From Macrophomina tecta (Eukaryota; Ascomycota; Dothideomycetes; Botryosphaeriales; Botryosphaeriaceae), in assembly GCA_024180945.1 (NCBI GenBank), contig JAKSGN010000007.1:2170001-2234000 (forward strand): a stretch of DNA of 64,000 nucleotides. The letters run 5' to 3'. This document shows, in pieces, positions 34,279 to 45,486 of this stretch. Each line of letters starts with the position of its first letter. The stretch's first letter is position 1. The translations under genes and the position numbers were made by a program. The notes under the pieces are model-generated. The model was not told the DNA's origin. It ran no database searches and was given only the letters and a program-made list of their open reading frames with translations.

Positions 34279-34989
34279 GACGGATTCCCTTTTTTTTTTT
34301 TTTGTTCAGTGAATTACTGTGTTATGTGGGAATCTTGTTGACGCTGCTGTGGAAAGAGAAGGGGAAATTATCAAGGTGCTGCGCAGCGATCTCCGTCGAG
34401 GTATTGTCGCCTATTGTGGCCTTTTGTTAACAGTGGCAACTGAAGCTGCTAGAGCTTTCAGAGGTGAAGCGCAGCAGATAAAAAAACGCAGAAGCAGAGC
34501 TGGTATAGAGATGAGGAGATGTGAAGTATGGATGAGAATGTATGGGAATATTCTATAATCAAGGTGAAGTGAGACATAAAGCCTTTGTTCCACATTCCCA
34601 CGAGTATGGCGGATGCTTTGTCCTCCTTTGTTGAATGTCGATCATGAGAACAACGGAAACCAAATTTAGCATTGGCAGACTCTGTGAGAAACAAATCCAT
34701 CATGATGTACAAGGCTTTGAGAAAAACACATCATACGGCGGAGAATCAAGCTGGGGTTTGGCAGTCTCCTGACAGCCAATTAACCTTTCCAGCGCTACTT
34801 TGCCGAATAAGTCACTAGAACAAGACTAACAGTCCTTATTGATGATTTCTTGGCACCTAAGGCTCGGCCAGGCTTGCGTTTTCTGCCAGTATGAAATATG
34901 AAGTGAGCACAACCTGTTATGAACCAAAGGCTTTGCTGGTGGGCCGTAAAGAATGTACGAGATTGGCGTCAGTGACCTGCTTTTACGCA
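34279..34989. other. Intergenic region
   Basis: No supported gene; short frames have no family features. Confidence 0.4.
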
Positions 34990-35092
34990 AAGGGTAGGAG
35001 CACTCATCCGGGCATAAGCGAAAACAGGTTTTATGTAACAGTACATCCGGGCGAATGCTCCAGCGTGTAGTTGCGCTCGCTGTTTCAGTACT
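34990..35092. repeat. Hairpin (MITE-like) repeat, copy 3
   Basis: The left arm GGAGCACTCATCCGGGCATA (near 34997-35016) is imperfectly complementary to the right arm at 35041-35062. Read on the minus strand, the right arm and its flank (GAAGTACTGAAACAGCG, then GGAGCATTCGCCCGGATGTA) match copy 2 closely in order and spacing. It is more decayed than copies 1 and 2. Confidence 0.55.
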
Positions 35093-35272
35093 TCTGGGGT
35101 TGCGATTCTCCTGTGATAACCATTTCTCCAAGTCAGAACTCACAACAAGACACAGAAGCAAAATAAGTCAACTAAATGAATAAAAAAAAAATTAGTTTTC
35201 TACAGCGAGTTGAGCGCACCTGCACACCCGACCAGTGGAGACCCACCTGCCATCTCACCTCTCGACCATCCC

Positions 35273-36031
35273 CTACGGACACATCCTCGCATGCCCGTCC
35301 CTCTCCTCCGCCCCTTCGCTCGACCTCCCCAACTCCAACAACCGGCTCCTCCTCCCCTCCATCTCCCTCACCACAATCCTCATGTACGCCTCTAACATGA
35401 CGTTCTCCTCCCACTCCAGCACCACCTCCCTATTCCCCTCCAGCATCCGCACGAATGCCTCGCGCTTGCCCTCCGCCTCCAGCTTTACGACGCCCTCGAC
35501 GCAGGCGACGCATCGGAAGGCGTCGATGACGAACGAGAGCGCCGGCGTGGTGGAGCCCAAGGCGCCGGAGACGTGCGCGCAGTTGGCGCCGCAGGGTGTG
35601 AGGAAGGGCGTGCGGACGACGTGGCCGCAACGCAGGCGGTGGTGCGTGGACAGGGGCGCGGCGCAGACCCGAGGGGGCCACGGCACGGCAGAGGGAGGGA
35701 GGACGAAGAGGGCAGGAGTAGCAGTGGTAGCGGTCGGAGTGTCACTGTCCCACGTCTCAATGGTGGGCGTGTCCGCGTCAGTGAGGTCGAAGGCGGAGGT
35801 GGAGGGCAGTGAAAACTCGCCGGTGTCTTTTGGAATGAGCGGCGAGACCTCGAGCGTGATGCACGGGTGCGGGCGGAGGGTGTTTGTGATGGTGGGGATC
35901 ATGGCGCGCAGGTGGGTGGTGCTGCGGTGAGAAGACAGGTCGTGGAGGAGTTCATGGTTGCGGCGGAGCACAGCGAAGGTGCAGTTCTTCTTCTTCTTGA
36001 TGAATGTAAGCTTGTTCTTTAGGAAAGGCAT
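35273..36031 (-). CDS. Orphan protein with RING-like Cys/His spacing
   Basis: Single exon, 252 residues, start MPFLKNKLTFIKKKK. I recognise no family. After a basic start comes a Thr/Pro/Ala-rich region (residues about 85-120). Then a zinc-ligand-like set appears: RLRCGHVVRTPFLTPCGANC (residues about 132-151) and FRCVACVE (about 178-185). The C-terminal helix is Glu/Arg-rich and may form a coiled coil. The C-G-H-x-C-G-x-N-C pattern recalls that of the other orphan ORF 1.2 kb away, which has CGK then CxxxCNTC, so the two may be distant relatives. Neither has a known function. The real start might be a downstream ATG. Confidence 0.5.
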   Translation of the reverse strand: MPFLKNKLTFIKKKKNCTFAVLRRNHELLHDLSSHRSTTHLRAMIPTITNTLRPHPCITLEVSPLIPKDTGEFSLPSTSAFDLTDADTPTIETWDSDTPTATTATPALFVLPPSAVPWPPRVCAAPLSTHHRLRCGHVVRTPFLTPCGANCAHVSGALGSTTPALSFVIDAFRCVACVEGVVKLEAEGKREAFVRMLEGNREVVLEWEENVMLEAYMRIVVREMEGRRSRLLELGRSSEGAEERDGHARMCP

Positions 36032-37213
36032 CGTGGATTGTGGTAACTTTATCTTGAGGGTATATGGTCACAGACCTGGTGGACGTTGTAAACCCGTGAT
36101 GCAGGAAGGGCTTTTTAGTGCCGTAACCCCAGGATTTAGGAGATTTCGAACGAATAATATAAGTGTATAGAGCTTTGTACATTCACAATGAACATGACGT
36201 CGACAATGTAGTTTGATATGCTCCTTTGTTTGCTTGCCTTGTTGCCTCGTTGCCGCTGGAGCCGCTTACGTCTTGATTCTGCCGAACAGACGGAACGACA
36301 GAAAGCGTGAAGAGCAGCCATATCGTAGTTGGAAAAGATGCAGGCGTAATCCCGAAAGAGTAGGGATGTTGCGAGTCACAAGTCAAAGCTTGTCATAAGT
36401 GCGATGGTAAGCCAGGCTTACGTAGGTGCTGATCCATGGTGCACCCACGAACTTAGCCTCTAAAGCGGAACTGAAGAGTCAGCGCTTCGTATATAATGAA
36501 ACATAGCCTCCCTTTACTCCGTCCCGATTAATGGTCATAAAGTCCTTGCAGTGGATCTCCGCAACGTTGCAATGTTAACGCGATGGTTAGTGGCCAAGAC
36601 CATAAAGCAGAAGCCGCCCAAACCATCGCACACTTCTGAACGTGCAGGAGATATCGAGTTAGTGGCCATGAAAGAGCCGAAATCACCGCCAGAGCCCTGC
36701 CAAAAATTACCCAGAAGTCAACCGCCATCGCCTCCTTGACTTCAACCACGTCGTCGAGACGGAGAATCCGGAACCTTATGGCCCGAACTGTAAGGAGGTA
36801 CAGGAAATCTGGAGAGATTCTATCATGAAGCTAGAGCCACCGGCGCAAGCCTTCGTCTGCCCCAAGTGCGTCGGGAACGACGTCAGCTGGGCCCATTTGA
36901 ACTTCGAACAAACAAGAGCCATCCAGGAAATGTGAGGAAATTTGACAATTGTAGTCAACAGGATGAATTCGAGGATATCAGAGAGAGGGTTGGGTTGCGC
37001 AAGTCGAGGCACAAGGCGAAGTTGTGGGGTGGTCAGCAGCGCGAGAGTGTTCTCGGAGCAAAAGAAGCAAAAAGCACATGACGGTCCAAGCCCAGCGGAG
37101 AAAGCCAACGACGACAAACTTTTCTTATAGGAGACTGAATCGCTCGAGAAAAAAAGAAAAAAATAGGGACCATGCAGAAGTACAATTTCCTACTCAAGCG
37201 AAGCGCAAATGCT
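36032..37213. other. Intergenic region containing a coding relic
   Basis: About 1.2 kb with no complete gene. A short segment described separately (36690-36934, +) looks once-coding. The rest shows nothing I can support. Confidence 0.4.
36690..36934 (+). pseudogene. Probable relic of an orphan Cys-motif protein
   Basis: One plus-strand frame reads NHVVETENPEPYGPNCKEV, then IWRDSIMKLEPPAQAFVCPK, CVGNDVSWAHLNFEQTRAIQ and a stop. The composition is that of a folded protein with a CPKC zinc-type motif, unlike neighbouring random frames. Upstream, the reading frame has no good start or splice site, so only a fragment of about 70 codons remains. It may also be the last exon of a gene whose first exons I cannot find. 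Confidence 0.35.
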
Positions 37214-38431
37214 TCAAGGCGGCGGTGCCAGATCCAAGCCCTCAACCGTCAGCTTGAAGGCGTCGTTGCGTGCATACGAGCCTGCGACATCAATATCCAA
37301 ACGTCCCTTCTCGCACTCATCAAAATCCACTTCAACAGCCAGAATGTCATCCTCTTTCTCCCAGGAAGGGCCGGCCAGCACATCTCCATACGGACCGACG
37401 ATGCAAGAACCGCCGCGGCAAACAAACTCCTCGTCTGCAGAAGACGCGAACTGAGGCGCCTTCAGAGCCGGTTTGGCGTCCTCATCCTCCGAAATGGCCG
37501 ACGAGTGCGGACCATGGCCATTTACGCCCGGCCCGGGGATGCTGATCTCATGCCCCTCCTCAATAGTCAGCGTTGACCTCCTGCGTCCCGACTTACGCTT
37601 CGGCTCAACCACATGGCCCGAAGAGCCTTGCTCCTTCGCCGTCTGCTGCGCCTGCGGATCCCTGACCCACGCGGGCAGATGCTTCCTCTTAACGCACTGA
37701 TTCGAGCTCAGCACATACGCGCGACTCTCGCACGCCACGGTGCGCATGAGCGGCAACCACGTGTCGCGCGCATCCGCCGTCGGCGCGAGGTACAAGTTGA
37801 CATTCTGCGCGTAAATCGCAAACCGCGTCAGGGGCATGAGATTCTCCCAGCAAATGGCGGCCGCAAACGTCAGCCGCACGCGCTTGATGGTCGCGGCCAC
37901 GGCCTTCAGCGTCTTCGCCTGGCCCTGCGCCCAAATCAACCGCTCCGTCCCCGTCGGCATGACCTTCCTCCTCTTCCCGACGATGCCCCGCTGCGGGCAC
38001 ACGTACACGACGGAGCAGTACAAGCTGCCGCCACTCCGCTCCACCAGCCCGGTAACAACGAACACGCCCGTCTCGCGCGCCACGCGCTCCAGCTCCTCGC
38101 GCGTGCCATCCCCGCGGCACTTGGCCCCCTTCGCGACGGGCAGCCGGCGCTCGACCCACTCGTCGCCCGCGTCCTGCGGCGTGTCGCCCAGGTCGACGGC
38201 GGCGCGGAAGTACTGCAGGAACTGGTCGCGCCCCACGGGGTCGCGCGCACCGACGCTGGCGCCGAAGTTGCACGTGCGCGGGTAGCCGCCCAGGTAGGCT
38301 TCCGGGAACAAGATTAAGTCGACGCCGGACTGCGCGGCGCGGCGCGTTGTCTGCTCGAGAGCGCGAAGCGTCTCGGCGGTGGTGTCGAGGGTGCGCGCTT
38401 GCGCGACGGCGAGCTTGAGGGTTTGCGGCAT
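37214..38431 (-). CDS. Nitrilase (aliphatic/aromatic nitrile hydrolase type)
   Basis: A single exon of 405 residues. The catalytic triad of the nitrilase family is complete: Glu44 ([11 protein letters not shown]), Lys156 ([16 protein letters not shown]) and Cys194 (AICWENLMP). The CWEN motif and the GTERLIW sequence place it among true nitrilases, which turn a nitrile into a carboxylic acid and ammonia, rather than among amidases. A hydrophilic low-complexity insert lies at about residues 258-333, containing an Arg/Ser-rich stretch [11 protein letters not shown] and acidic SEDEDAK; most nitrilases continue directly from CVKRKHLP to the [14 protein letters not shown] strand. No intron interrupts the gene. 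It probably acts in the cytosol, perhaps as a spiral oligomer as known nitrilases do. The substrate is not predictable from sequence alone. Confidence 0.88.
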   Translation of the reverse strand: MPQTLKLAVAQARTLDTTAETLRALEQTTRRAAQSGVDLILFPEAYLGGYPRTCNFGASVGARDPVGRDQFLQYFRAAVDLGDTPQDAGDEWVERRLPVAKGAKCRGDGTREELERVARETGVFVVTGLVERSGGSLYCSVVYVCPQRGIVGKRRKVMPTGTERLIWAQGQAKTLKAVAATIKRVRLTFAAAICWENLMPLTRFAIYAQNVNLYLAPTADARDTWLPLMRTVACESRAYVLSSNQCVKRKHLPAWVRDPQAQQTAKEQGSSGHVVEPKRKSGRRRSTLTIEEGHEISIPGPGVNGHGPHSSAISEDEDAKPALKAPQFASSADEEFVCRGGSCIVGPYGDVLAGPSWEKEDDILAVEVDFDECEKGRLDIDVAGSYARNDAFKLTVEGLDLAPPP

Positions 38432-39029
38432 TTGTTTAGGCGGTGGGTGGTGAATGGTAGGGTTACTTGGCGGGACTTCAGGGCATCTCCCGACGGTTGA
38501 GGAGGAGGATTTAGACGGCGGGAGAGGTGAAAAAGGAAGAGGTGGGAGTCACCGCTGGAGCGTGAAGTCTTGAATGCGGGGGGACCCTCAAGACGAATTG
38601 AGCAGCGGAGCTGTCCGAACTCGGCATTGTCGGCATCCTCGGCATGTGCTATCACGTCACGGCGTGACAAACAAGCCTCATTCACGATAGCCCGCATTGT
38701 TCATCAGTAGTCAGGAGTTATGTGGAGTTACAGTCAACAAATTAGATATGAGATTAGGAACGCTGAGGTAGCATGCGATTACAATAATTGTTTACCCGTC
38801 TCGGAGCACAGCCGTCTGGTCGTCTCTATAGTAACTCATGATGCAAAGAGACAACGCGCGGCCCAGAATGTCGGGGCAAAGAACTCGGCTAAGCTGCCGT
38901 AGAAACAATCAATGGATTGCTGAGCCTCCCAAAAGTGGATATATCAAAGAAAGCAGTCTCTTTCCCAACCCTCCGAACAACGCAGGTATATTCTAGAATG
39001 AAAACAACCCACAATTAGACATTGCTGCA
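38432..39029. other. Intergenic region
   Basis: About 0.6 kb upstream of the nitrilase and downstream of the Sac-domain gene. No supported gene. Confidence 0.5.
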
Positions 39030-42000
39030 TCAAGCCCAAACCAGCTTCTTCAGGGAGTAACCAATCTGCTCTAAGTAACTCGTGCTCTTCTTTGCCTCTG
39101 CCAGCGAGATGATGTCTCTATCCTCGATTTGCAGATCATTTACGTCTTCGGCCGTAGTCTTTCCTTTTCCTGCTGCGGCCCGATCCGTGGCATCAGCTCC
39201 TTGAGCGGTCGTCATCGCACGCAGCGCTCTTGCCCGTTTGATCTCCTCACAGATCATGCCGACCAGCTCACGCTCGCTAGGCGGCTCGGCATCCGTGCCT
39301 GTGCTACTGCTGGTAGTGGCAAAGCTCGACTTTGGAGGGAGCGCCTTGAAAGCAATGTAGCGCTTCTCCGCACCTGGTGGTGATGGGGAGCTGGTGGCTG
39401 CTTGCTGTGGTTGCTGTTGGTTCTGCGGCATCTGCGGCGGGTCTTTGCCGTCCTTTGGCGTTTCCTGATTCCCTCTTTCGGACTGCATGTCCTCTTCCAC
39501 GGCTGTTGCCTGCTCGCTCTCTTTCGGCTTGGCAGCATGGTCCCTAAGCTCTTGATCCAGAATCGTGTTTCTCCTAGCCGCCTCTTGTTTTACCTCAGAC
39601 CGGGCCTGTGCTTCCGATTCACTCTTTTCATTCGACAAACTCCTTGTGTTAACACGCACCAGATTAGATCCCTGGTGCACGTACTCGACCAGGAATCCAA
39701 TATTCTTCGTCTCGTCCATATGACGCGGCGCAAGTGTGCTTGTGATATATGCTCCCTTCGCCAGGCCCTTGATATCTTCAAGCTCAATGCGCTCGAACTC
39801 CCGTACCTTCTCCGTGCCCCAGTCAAAACGGCAGAAGTAAAGGGCACGCTCAGTCAACAAAAGAACGCATTCCTCGAACGGCAGGGCGCGGAGTGAGTTC
39901 GACTTGGCAGGACAAGACAGCGTCCATCCGTGCAAGATGTCTTCCTGGGGGTCTTCGATGACCAGTTCTGCGCAGCGTGAAATCGCGAGCTGTCTGACTT
40001 TACGTAAGTCAATGGCGTAGTCCTGTGCTTTCATATCGTCCTCGAAGTCGGCGAAAATATTCTCGGTGGCGCGGCCAAGGAGATAATCAATGACAGCTTG
40101 AGCAAAGTAATCATTGACAATGTTGTTGTAGTAGCGCGAAAGCGTGAGTCCGAAGTCAGTCAGTGCACCGGTAAGGTTGCGCTTCCGAGTGCGCGTAAAG
40201 TCGCCTTTCAGAGCTGCAGTGCCAGCGTACTGTCTCGAGATAGCATCGCCATTGTCCGCCCACAGTGTATTGAACCAGGCAGTCCGAGGATCGTGCTGGA
40301 GGTCGATGCTGACTTTTTGGTCTGCCAGCTGCCTCTCAAGGGCTTCGCGAGCGCAAGCTGATTGCACAACGTTCGTGCGATCCAGACAGTCCATGCAATT
40401 GGTACGGAGAACGCCACTCTGCATCTGGATTATCCTGCCGTTCTCCTCCACAGTCCACCCGAAGGTGTTCAGATTCTTCGACAAAGAGTTCATGAGCAGA
40501 GCAACGTTATCAAACTTCATGCCCCTGCAAACATTGTGGAAGTCAAACCACTCGAATCCAAGCAGCATGCCCCTGCCATCAATGCCACCCCTTTCGTTGA
40601 GTGCCTGGGCGTATTCTTCATAAGCAGCACCAATCTTCTTCTCTGTACCATGTTTATCCACGAGCGAGGCCACCTGAATACCGCCGTATCGGGCAGCCAG
40701 TTTGGAGAAATGAAGCTTGAAGGCAGTAGCATTGGTTTCTGGAGAGCCCCAGAACTGGGGAATCGGCTTCAAACTGTAGGGAGATTGGGAGAAAAAGAGC
40801 GGTATAGAGCCCCTGAATTGCACGAACGAGTAGATCTTCCCATCTGCCGAGTCCCACGACTGCGGTGCCAGGATCTGTTCCGTCTCCACACTGTTAGCAA
40901 CGTTGCCGTCTTCATCCACACCGCGCCGAAGATATCGCAGACCCGCTCGTTGAATCGATCGTCGGGATAGCAAAGTGATCACGTAGTCTTTCTTTGTGGA
41001 GCTGTGAACAGATAGTGGCGTCACTTGAGGCTGAGCTAAGCCGGACTTGGTATTGGTTCTGGATGGAGGAGGAGGGGATGATGCTCGTTTTGCCGCGGCG
41101 CCTTGCTGAGCAGCAACGACTTCTTCGGGCTCGGATGCTGCGCCTATGACGGCCGCTTCAGAAGACTCTGATGACACATCAACAGAGAACACTCTCTGCC
41201 CTACAAATCCTTGGATCATGGGCAGAACGAAGCTATGCTGGCCCGCCTCGATGAAAGGCTCAATGACATGCCTATTCCAGAAGAACTGCTGACGGTCAGC
41301 CAGTACCACACGATTTAGCAAGCGAGAGAAAGTGTACCAAGGGATCATAGAGCTTCCACAGCGGAAGAGAGGAGTAAGTCTCCGCCTGCTTACCCCAGCT
41401 CCTTGAGAGATCAAGGTCGTATGAGAAGAAGAAGCTCCTGCTGCTGAAATAGAGCTTGGTCGTCTTTAGGATCTTCGGTAGTAGGGTACCGGTATTGTTG
41501 TCTGCAGACTTTGGCAGGTCCTGGGCTGCATCGGCAACAGGCTTCACCGTTGCGTCAGACCCAGAAGGAGGTGGCGAGACAGGATCGGCGGCGGTGGAAG
41601 CCGTAGCTTCAGGAGCATCTTGCGGCGCCGGCGCAGGGGATCTTGACTTGGGCTTCTGGGCCAGATCCTCATCGCTGCTCATGCCCTGCATACGCCTGCC
41701 TTCTGCACTCCAGCCCTTCTTGGAGAACCATCGCTGAGCGAACCGTCCGTATACGCCTTTGCGGCCTATTACGTCCTCCGCGACGCTTGTTCTCCGACCC
41801 GGCGCAGTCGCTGTAGTTGCATTCTTCTCGGCTTCTGGTGGCGGGGTATCCGGCAGGGACTCGTCGATCGTCAAGTGATCGGATGAGGTGTCGGTGTCAG
41901 TGTCTGTGTCTGACTCCGACTCAGAGCTCTCGCCGCTGCCATCCGAACCCCTATGGCGCTTCAGGCTCTCGCGCGCTTGCGTGATGGCGTTGTTCGCCTC

Positions 42001-42398
42001 AGCCTGCGAGGCCAGAGGTATGAGTGCGACATCTGTAACGACGTAAACGGGTTTCCCGCGAATCTGGGCAACAAGCTCGCGGCGAGATATAGCAATTAGG
42101 AAGGACGACTTCGCGGCTTGCAGCAGGCCTGGCGCGCGACAGGATCGGGATTAGCAGCGGGCTTTTTTTTCCCCCAAGCGCGGAGGTGCCGAATCTTACC
42201 AACAATCCCATGTACTTCCAGTGCCTGGGCAGTAGTATCCTCATCGCGGCGGTCCTTCAGAAGCGGCTGAACGTTGCCCTTGTAATCGACCTTGATGGCC
42301 TGCTGGGTCGTCGGGGGATGGTTGCGCGGTGGTGCGGGCTGCAAGATCAGGCCATCGACGGCAGCAAAGATAAGCAGCTTTCGGACGAGGCCCGGCAT
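39030..42398 (-). CDS. Sac-domain phosphoinositide phosphatase with hSac2-type domain
   Basis: Exons 42398-42200, 42128-41338 and 41285-39030 give 1081 residues. The exon-2/3 junction joins WKLYDPL to FFWNRHVIEPF across a 52-nt intron with a CTGAC branch site. The Sac catalytic domain runs from about residue 220 to 720 and holds the CX5R motif RTNCMDCLDRTN with Cys near 626. An hSac2/INPP5F-type domain follows at about 770-900 (DILHGWTLSC, LLTERALYFCRFDWG). A long Ser/Asp-rich insert near residues 110-220 and a disordered Gln/Pro-rich tail precede the conserved end SYLEQIGYSLKKLVWA. The combination resembles human Sac2/INPP5F, a 4-phosphatase acting on endosomes. In the fungus it would turn over phosphoinositides on internal membranes. 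Confidence 0.9.
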
Positions 42399-43747
42399 AT
42401 TGTCCTTCGCGCTGCGTTGTTGAATTCAGCGCGGGGGCATGGTGCAGGGTGCGATGGGGCGGGTAGCTGAGCAGCGGCATCGGAAGGAGGGCTTGTCGCA
42501 GTCGCAAGGCATTGGCTCATGACGTCGTCATGCTTGCAAGCACTAGCGCCTTGCGCCCAATAATGCCCCTTCGGACCTGACCCTTTCTCTCCCGCGCGCT
42601 TCTGTCAAATGACACGCGGGACATGCGTGAGCTGTATCCAAACCGTCGGGCTACATGACGCTTCCCTGACTCCCGGAAAATGCACGCTGACCTTGCAAGG
42701 CGAGAAACTTCGGAGAGCATAGGTGGCGGCGCACTTGATGGCTATGGCGCGTGCTCGAGGTATGGTGCGCATGAGTTCTCAGCGCTGGGACAAATTCTGT
42801 TGAGGCACTTTCGCATCTGTTTCAAATCGCACTCACGCCTACAAATCGGCCGGCACAGGTGGTATGATGCAAAGGACATCACAGGGTGGGAATGTGTTGT
42901 TTGGAATGGTCGGTACAAGAACCGCACGGCCCAGGCCTTTTGTTTTGCTTTGTGTAGTTACCAGATGATCTCTGCATTGCCATTTCCTCCACGCTATGAG
43001 CCGACCTCTCCCACAGCCGGTCGCTCCTTGTTTCCATATATCTGATTGAGGAAAAGCCTCCGCAAGGTGCACCTCCTTATTGTATAGTAAAGCGGGCGAA
43101 AGATTTACCCAAGCCTCGGGGTCTCATATTGGGTGTCCACTTTCGCTCGCGGGAAAAAAGTAGTGGACCGGCATGTTGTCACTTATCTTCAAGATTGTGG
43201 AGGCGAAATGTTACATGACCACACAGCGGCCCTTGTTGTTGGGAGCAAACTTGTTGAAGAAGAGTGATTCGCCCATTGTTGATGCTGTATTGTGGTTTGA
43301 ATGGTTTCGAAAGATTGCGTGTTGGAACTAACGAGTGTGTTTCTGAATATTGTGGGGATGATTGGCCGGCTGATGGCGCCGTTTTATATGAAGGCGTCTC
43401 TTTAGGGTTATTGAGGAACGAATACGGCGGGGAATGCCGCGGAGCCGCTCTTCACGTTGTTTGTCTGGCTGTAGTCTGAATGGATGGAGGCGCCTATTGA
43501 GGTGCGGTTTGGGACACTCAGCATTTGTTCTCATTGTTTCCGGCAACAATAGCATAACTGAATAACGGGGATAGGAAATGAAAACTGCCAAGCCCGAATC
43601 AGAGAGATCGGCCAATTCCATCCGAAGATGTATTGTGCCTTTCATAGCGTGAACCGGCGCTAGGACTAATATCAAGGAATAAATGCATTCGTAAGGATCG
43701 TGGTTAATTGTGTGTGAGAGAAACCCCCTCAGCTTGATGCCTTTGAC
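42399..43747. other. Intergenic region
   Basis: About 1.35 kb between the Sac-domain start and the stop of the aldolase-like gene. The longest frame (42680-43045, +) shows no family features. Nothing supported. Confidence 0.45.
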
Positions 43748-44684
43748 CTAGTTGTAGAAGGCGCCGTTGCACTGCTCCTCCTCGTACTCAAAATCGGGCT
43801 GAAACTCCCAGTACAGCGACTCCCGATCCGCGCCCATCTTGAACGTGTACGCCGCAGCATCATCTGGCACCAGCACCTTCGGGATGCCGTTCGCCGCCGC
43901 AGCCTCTACCATCAGCTGGACCTCGCAGCTCCTCTCCATCAAGCAGTACAGATATGCTGCCTCATCTACCGTGTCGCCTACGGTCAGTAACCCGTGGTTT
44001 CTCAAAATCAGACCCTTGCCGTTCGGACCCAGAGCACCGGCTAAGCGCTTGCCCTCCTCCTCAGAGAAGACAATGCCGCCGCAGTCCTTGTAGACGGCCT
44101 GGGCGTCGCCGTAGAAGTAGCATACGTCCTGGTTGAGCATGTCGAGTGGGCGGGCGAATGCGCTCCACGCCTTACCAGCCTTGGAGTGCGTGTGGCAGGC
44201 GGCGTTGACGTCCGGCCGCGCCTTGTGCACCGCGCTGTGGATCAGGAAGCCCGCCGAGTTGGCTGGCCGTGTCATGTTGCCGCCGATGGCCTTGCCGTCG
44301 TAGTCGACCAGAATCATGTCCGATGCCTTGAGTTGCCCGAAGTGCTTGCCCAGCGGGTTGGTCCAAAACGTGTGTGGGTTCTGATGCTGTGTTAATAAAG
44401 TCCCTACTTGATTCGTGTGTTGGAACTTATATATCTACCTCGGGGTCTCGGACGGAGATGTGGCCAGACATGCCCTCTGTGAAGCCCTTGCGGGCAAAGA
44501 CACGGAAGGCACATGCCATGTGGGAGAGTATGAAATGACGTTGCTTGTCCATGTCAGAATAGAGAGGAATGCCAGGCAAGCAGACCCCTTGCGAGATCGC
44601 CTGCAGAGGCGTCATGTCCTCCTTGCCGTGAGGCTTGAAGGGGACGACCTCGTCCTTCTTCTCCTCAATTGCCGAAGGGGCCAT
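43748..44684 (-). CDS. Class II aldolase/adducin-domain protein
   Basis: Exons 44684-44439 and 44380-43748 give 292 residues. The family contains fuculose- and ribulose-phosphate aldolases, which use zinc to split or epimerise sugar phosphates, and adducin-like proteins without enzyme activity. The metal site seems intact: ACHTHSKAG (His near 143 and 145) and LRNHGLLTVG (His near 207). The N-terminus has the typical MACAFRVFARKGFTEGMSGH, and the intron joins VRDPE to NPHTFWTNPLG in frame. A good in-frame ATG at 44849 would add 55 residues rich in Ser and Arg, which could be a mitochondrial leader; I chose 44684 because MAPSAIEEKKDE is the usual fungal start. The substrate is unknown. Confidence 0.85.
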
Positions 44685-45486
44685 TATGTCTTCTTTGCGG
44701 GTGAGAGACGACGACGGGAATAATGATTCTGCGCGGCTCCTTCGTCCGAAAGTAGTAATAACAGAACTCGATATTTTGCGTGAAGCAAGAAGCACCGGGC
44801 GGATGTTGAGTTTAATGTATTCAAGCGCACATGAGGTGGCGGAGAGCAAGATGCACGCCCTATTGGCATGCTCGACCGCTTATCAAAGTAACAACATTAT
44901 TGGCAACTGACGACGGGCCAATCGCAGATAGGCCGGCGGTGTGGCTTGGCTGTCGGACTTGAGCGGCGTGGCGGGCAGAATTCTCAGAGGAAGCCGAATG
45001 CATGCAAATCGGTGCGATTCCGGGAGTGGGGCTTGCTCCGGCAACAAGTAACGAGGCACAAGGTGGGGGGAGCGAGCCGGCTCGCCAGCGAATCGCTGTG
45101 GCTTGCCGGAAAGAGAACCAGAACATTTTAAACTACTTTCATCCAGCCTCAAGCTAGACCTCAAGGCCGGAGCATCTTCTTGGACAGAGAAATGAGGGCA
45201 TATATTACACATAACGTTGTATTAGACTGTAAGCCCAGAAAGCGGCTTCTTGCCATCCAAGCATATGTACCAGTCTAAGACTTATACTTCGAAAAGAGCT
45301 GTCACTCTGTGCTCCAGCTTTGCTACAAAGTTGAAATACTCGCGTAAAAAGGTATAATCTCGTCGAAGAACACAGTCCTGTAGACCATGCGAGAAACAGA
45401 ATGGCAGAAACGTGATGCTCACAAAGCGAAGCGCCATAACCTCGTCACACCGTATTTAACCGTCTTTTCGCATGTCTCGCTTTGGA
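44685..45486. other. Intergenic region with a possible N-terminal extension
   Basis: Bases 44685-44849 remain open in frame with the class II aldolase-like gene. The rest shows no supported gene. Confidence 0.4.
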
